This document shows, piece after piece, positions 63,505 through 64,000 of a stretch of 64,000 nt of DNA. Below the pieces are notes generated by a model that was not told the DNA's origin, searched no databases, and saw only the letters and a program-made list of their open reading frames with translations. The position numbers were made by a program, and so were the translations under genes. Numbering within the stretch: position 1 is the stretch's first letter; each line of letters opens with the position of its first letter. Source of the DNA: Lathyrus oleraceus. Its lineage: Eukaryota > Streptophyta > Magnoliopsida > Fabales > Fabaceae. The stretch is from positions 51,914,771-51,978,770 of the forward strand of contig NC_066579.1 in NCBI RefSeq assembly GCF_024323335.1, in the 5' to 3' direction.

Positions 63505-64000
63505 CTTACATTGTACAATAAGAAAAAGGAAACCACACATATTTTTGTATTTTGAATAAGGTTTTAAAAGTTAGAATGAAAGCAAACAAAAAGGTAAAAA
63601 GAAAACACAAAGGGTGCTTGATGATCTCCCACAAAGGCAAACCTTAAGAGGTGAAGGTTAGGAGGATACCATGTTTGTGATATTTGATTGAAATGTAAAT
63701 TATATGATAGGTGGAATCTTATGTGTAAAATTAGGGTATTACATAGAGGAAATAAAGATAAAACCCTAAAGGAAAGGATAATACGGTCATTTAAACCAAA
63801 TATAGGTTTGGAAGTCAGTTAACTGAGAGGAAGGTGTTGGGCTCCCCTCGCATGTGTTGTACTCATTCAGAACCTCCTCTAGTTTTAGGGTTAAGTTTGT
63901 TTGGCTAAGGGGATATTTGCATATATTATTTCTACTTGCTACTTATTTTTTTAAAAAGAGTGTAATTTAAAATGATAAAATGGGAAAAGATTTAGTTAAA
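63505..64000. repeat. Partial, diverged last monomer
   Basis: The last 496 bases have clearly more differences from the consensus than the inner copies (for example AAATATAGGTTTGG, GGGCTCCCCTCGCATG, TTTGGCTAAGG, ACTTATTTTTTTAAAAAGAGTG). This suggests that the right edge of the array is near. Confidence 0.75.

Larger units (their letters stand above)
37460..64000. repeat. 898-bp satellite array, about 29.5 head-to-tail monomers
   Basis: Taking CTTACCTTGTACAATAAG as the start, monomers begin at 37460, 38358, 39259, 40158, 41056 and then every 898 bases to 56322, then 57219 and again every 898 bases to 63505, with the last one cut by the window. Spacing is 898 in nearly all; the exceptions are 901, 899 and one 897 caused by a 1-bp deletion near 56990. 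Inner monomers are almost identical. All are in one orientation. Each contains the complement of an LTR start (GGGTATTACA) joined at once to an LTR-end-like block, so the monomer resembles a short Ogre-like LTR. There is no open reading frame of note, primer site or RNA gene. Transcription is unknown. Confidence 0.97.

Noticed and set aside
37460..64000. CRISPR-like or gene-family reading of the regular repeats
   Set aside because: Units are 898 bases, contiguous, without spacers and without a coding frame. This is a plant satellite.

Overview
The window is plant nuclear repeat DNA. I find no host gene. It holds two very large Ty3/gypsy LTR retrotransposons of the Tat/Ogre type, one nested in the other, next to a long satellite array. 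Three things point to a legume, most likely the Fabeae (pea, vetch, Lathyrus group): elements over 20 kb with 4.5-4.9 kb LTRs, an extra ORF before gag, and a primer site matching tRNA-Arg. That assignment is inference from element type, not from any marker gene.

Layout. (1) Positions 1-3195 and 24967-37459 are two halves of one older element on the minus strand. Reading right to left it has its 5' LTR (37459-32941), primer binding site, leader, an intact ORF1, gag-protease, a probable intron, RT, RNase H, a second 'archaeal-type' RNase H, integrase and the start of its 3' UTR. Its 3' LTR lies beyond the left edge. (2) Positions 3196-24966 are a complete 21.8-kb Ogre-like element on the plus strand. 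It has two 4.9-kb LTRs, a 5-bp target duplication GAAAC, a primer site, ORF1, gag-protease, a probable intron, RT-RH-aRH-INT and a long 3' UTR. It cut the older pol gene just after the RT domain. (3) Positions 37460-64000 are about 29.5 head-to-tail monomers of an 898-bp satellite. The older element's LTR ends inside a satellite monomer, so the order of events reads satellite, then minus element, then plus element.

Both elements are coding-dead. The plus element has nine in-frame stops and two 1-bp deletions. The older element has nine stops and one 1-bp deletion in gag-pro-pol, but its ORF1 (573 codons) and gag (585 codons) are open. Almost all stops can be explained by C-to-T or G-to-A change.

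The most interesting observation is that the satellite monomer looks like an LTR. It has an LTR-start sequence (complement of TGTAATACCC) fused directly to an LTR-end block that is also recognisable in both retroelements' LTRs, with no primer site or internal region between. The satellite therefore probably arose by tandem amplification of a short Ogre-like LTR. The array also carries linked sequence variants that mark local amplification and recombination.
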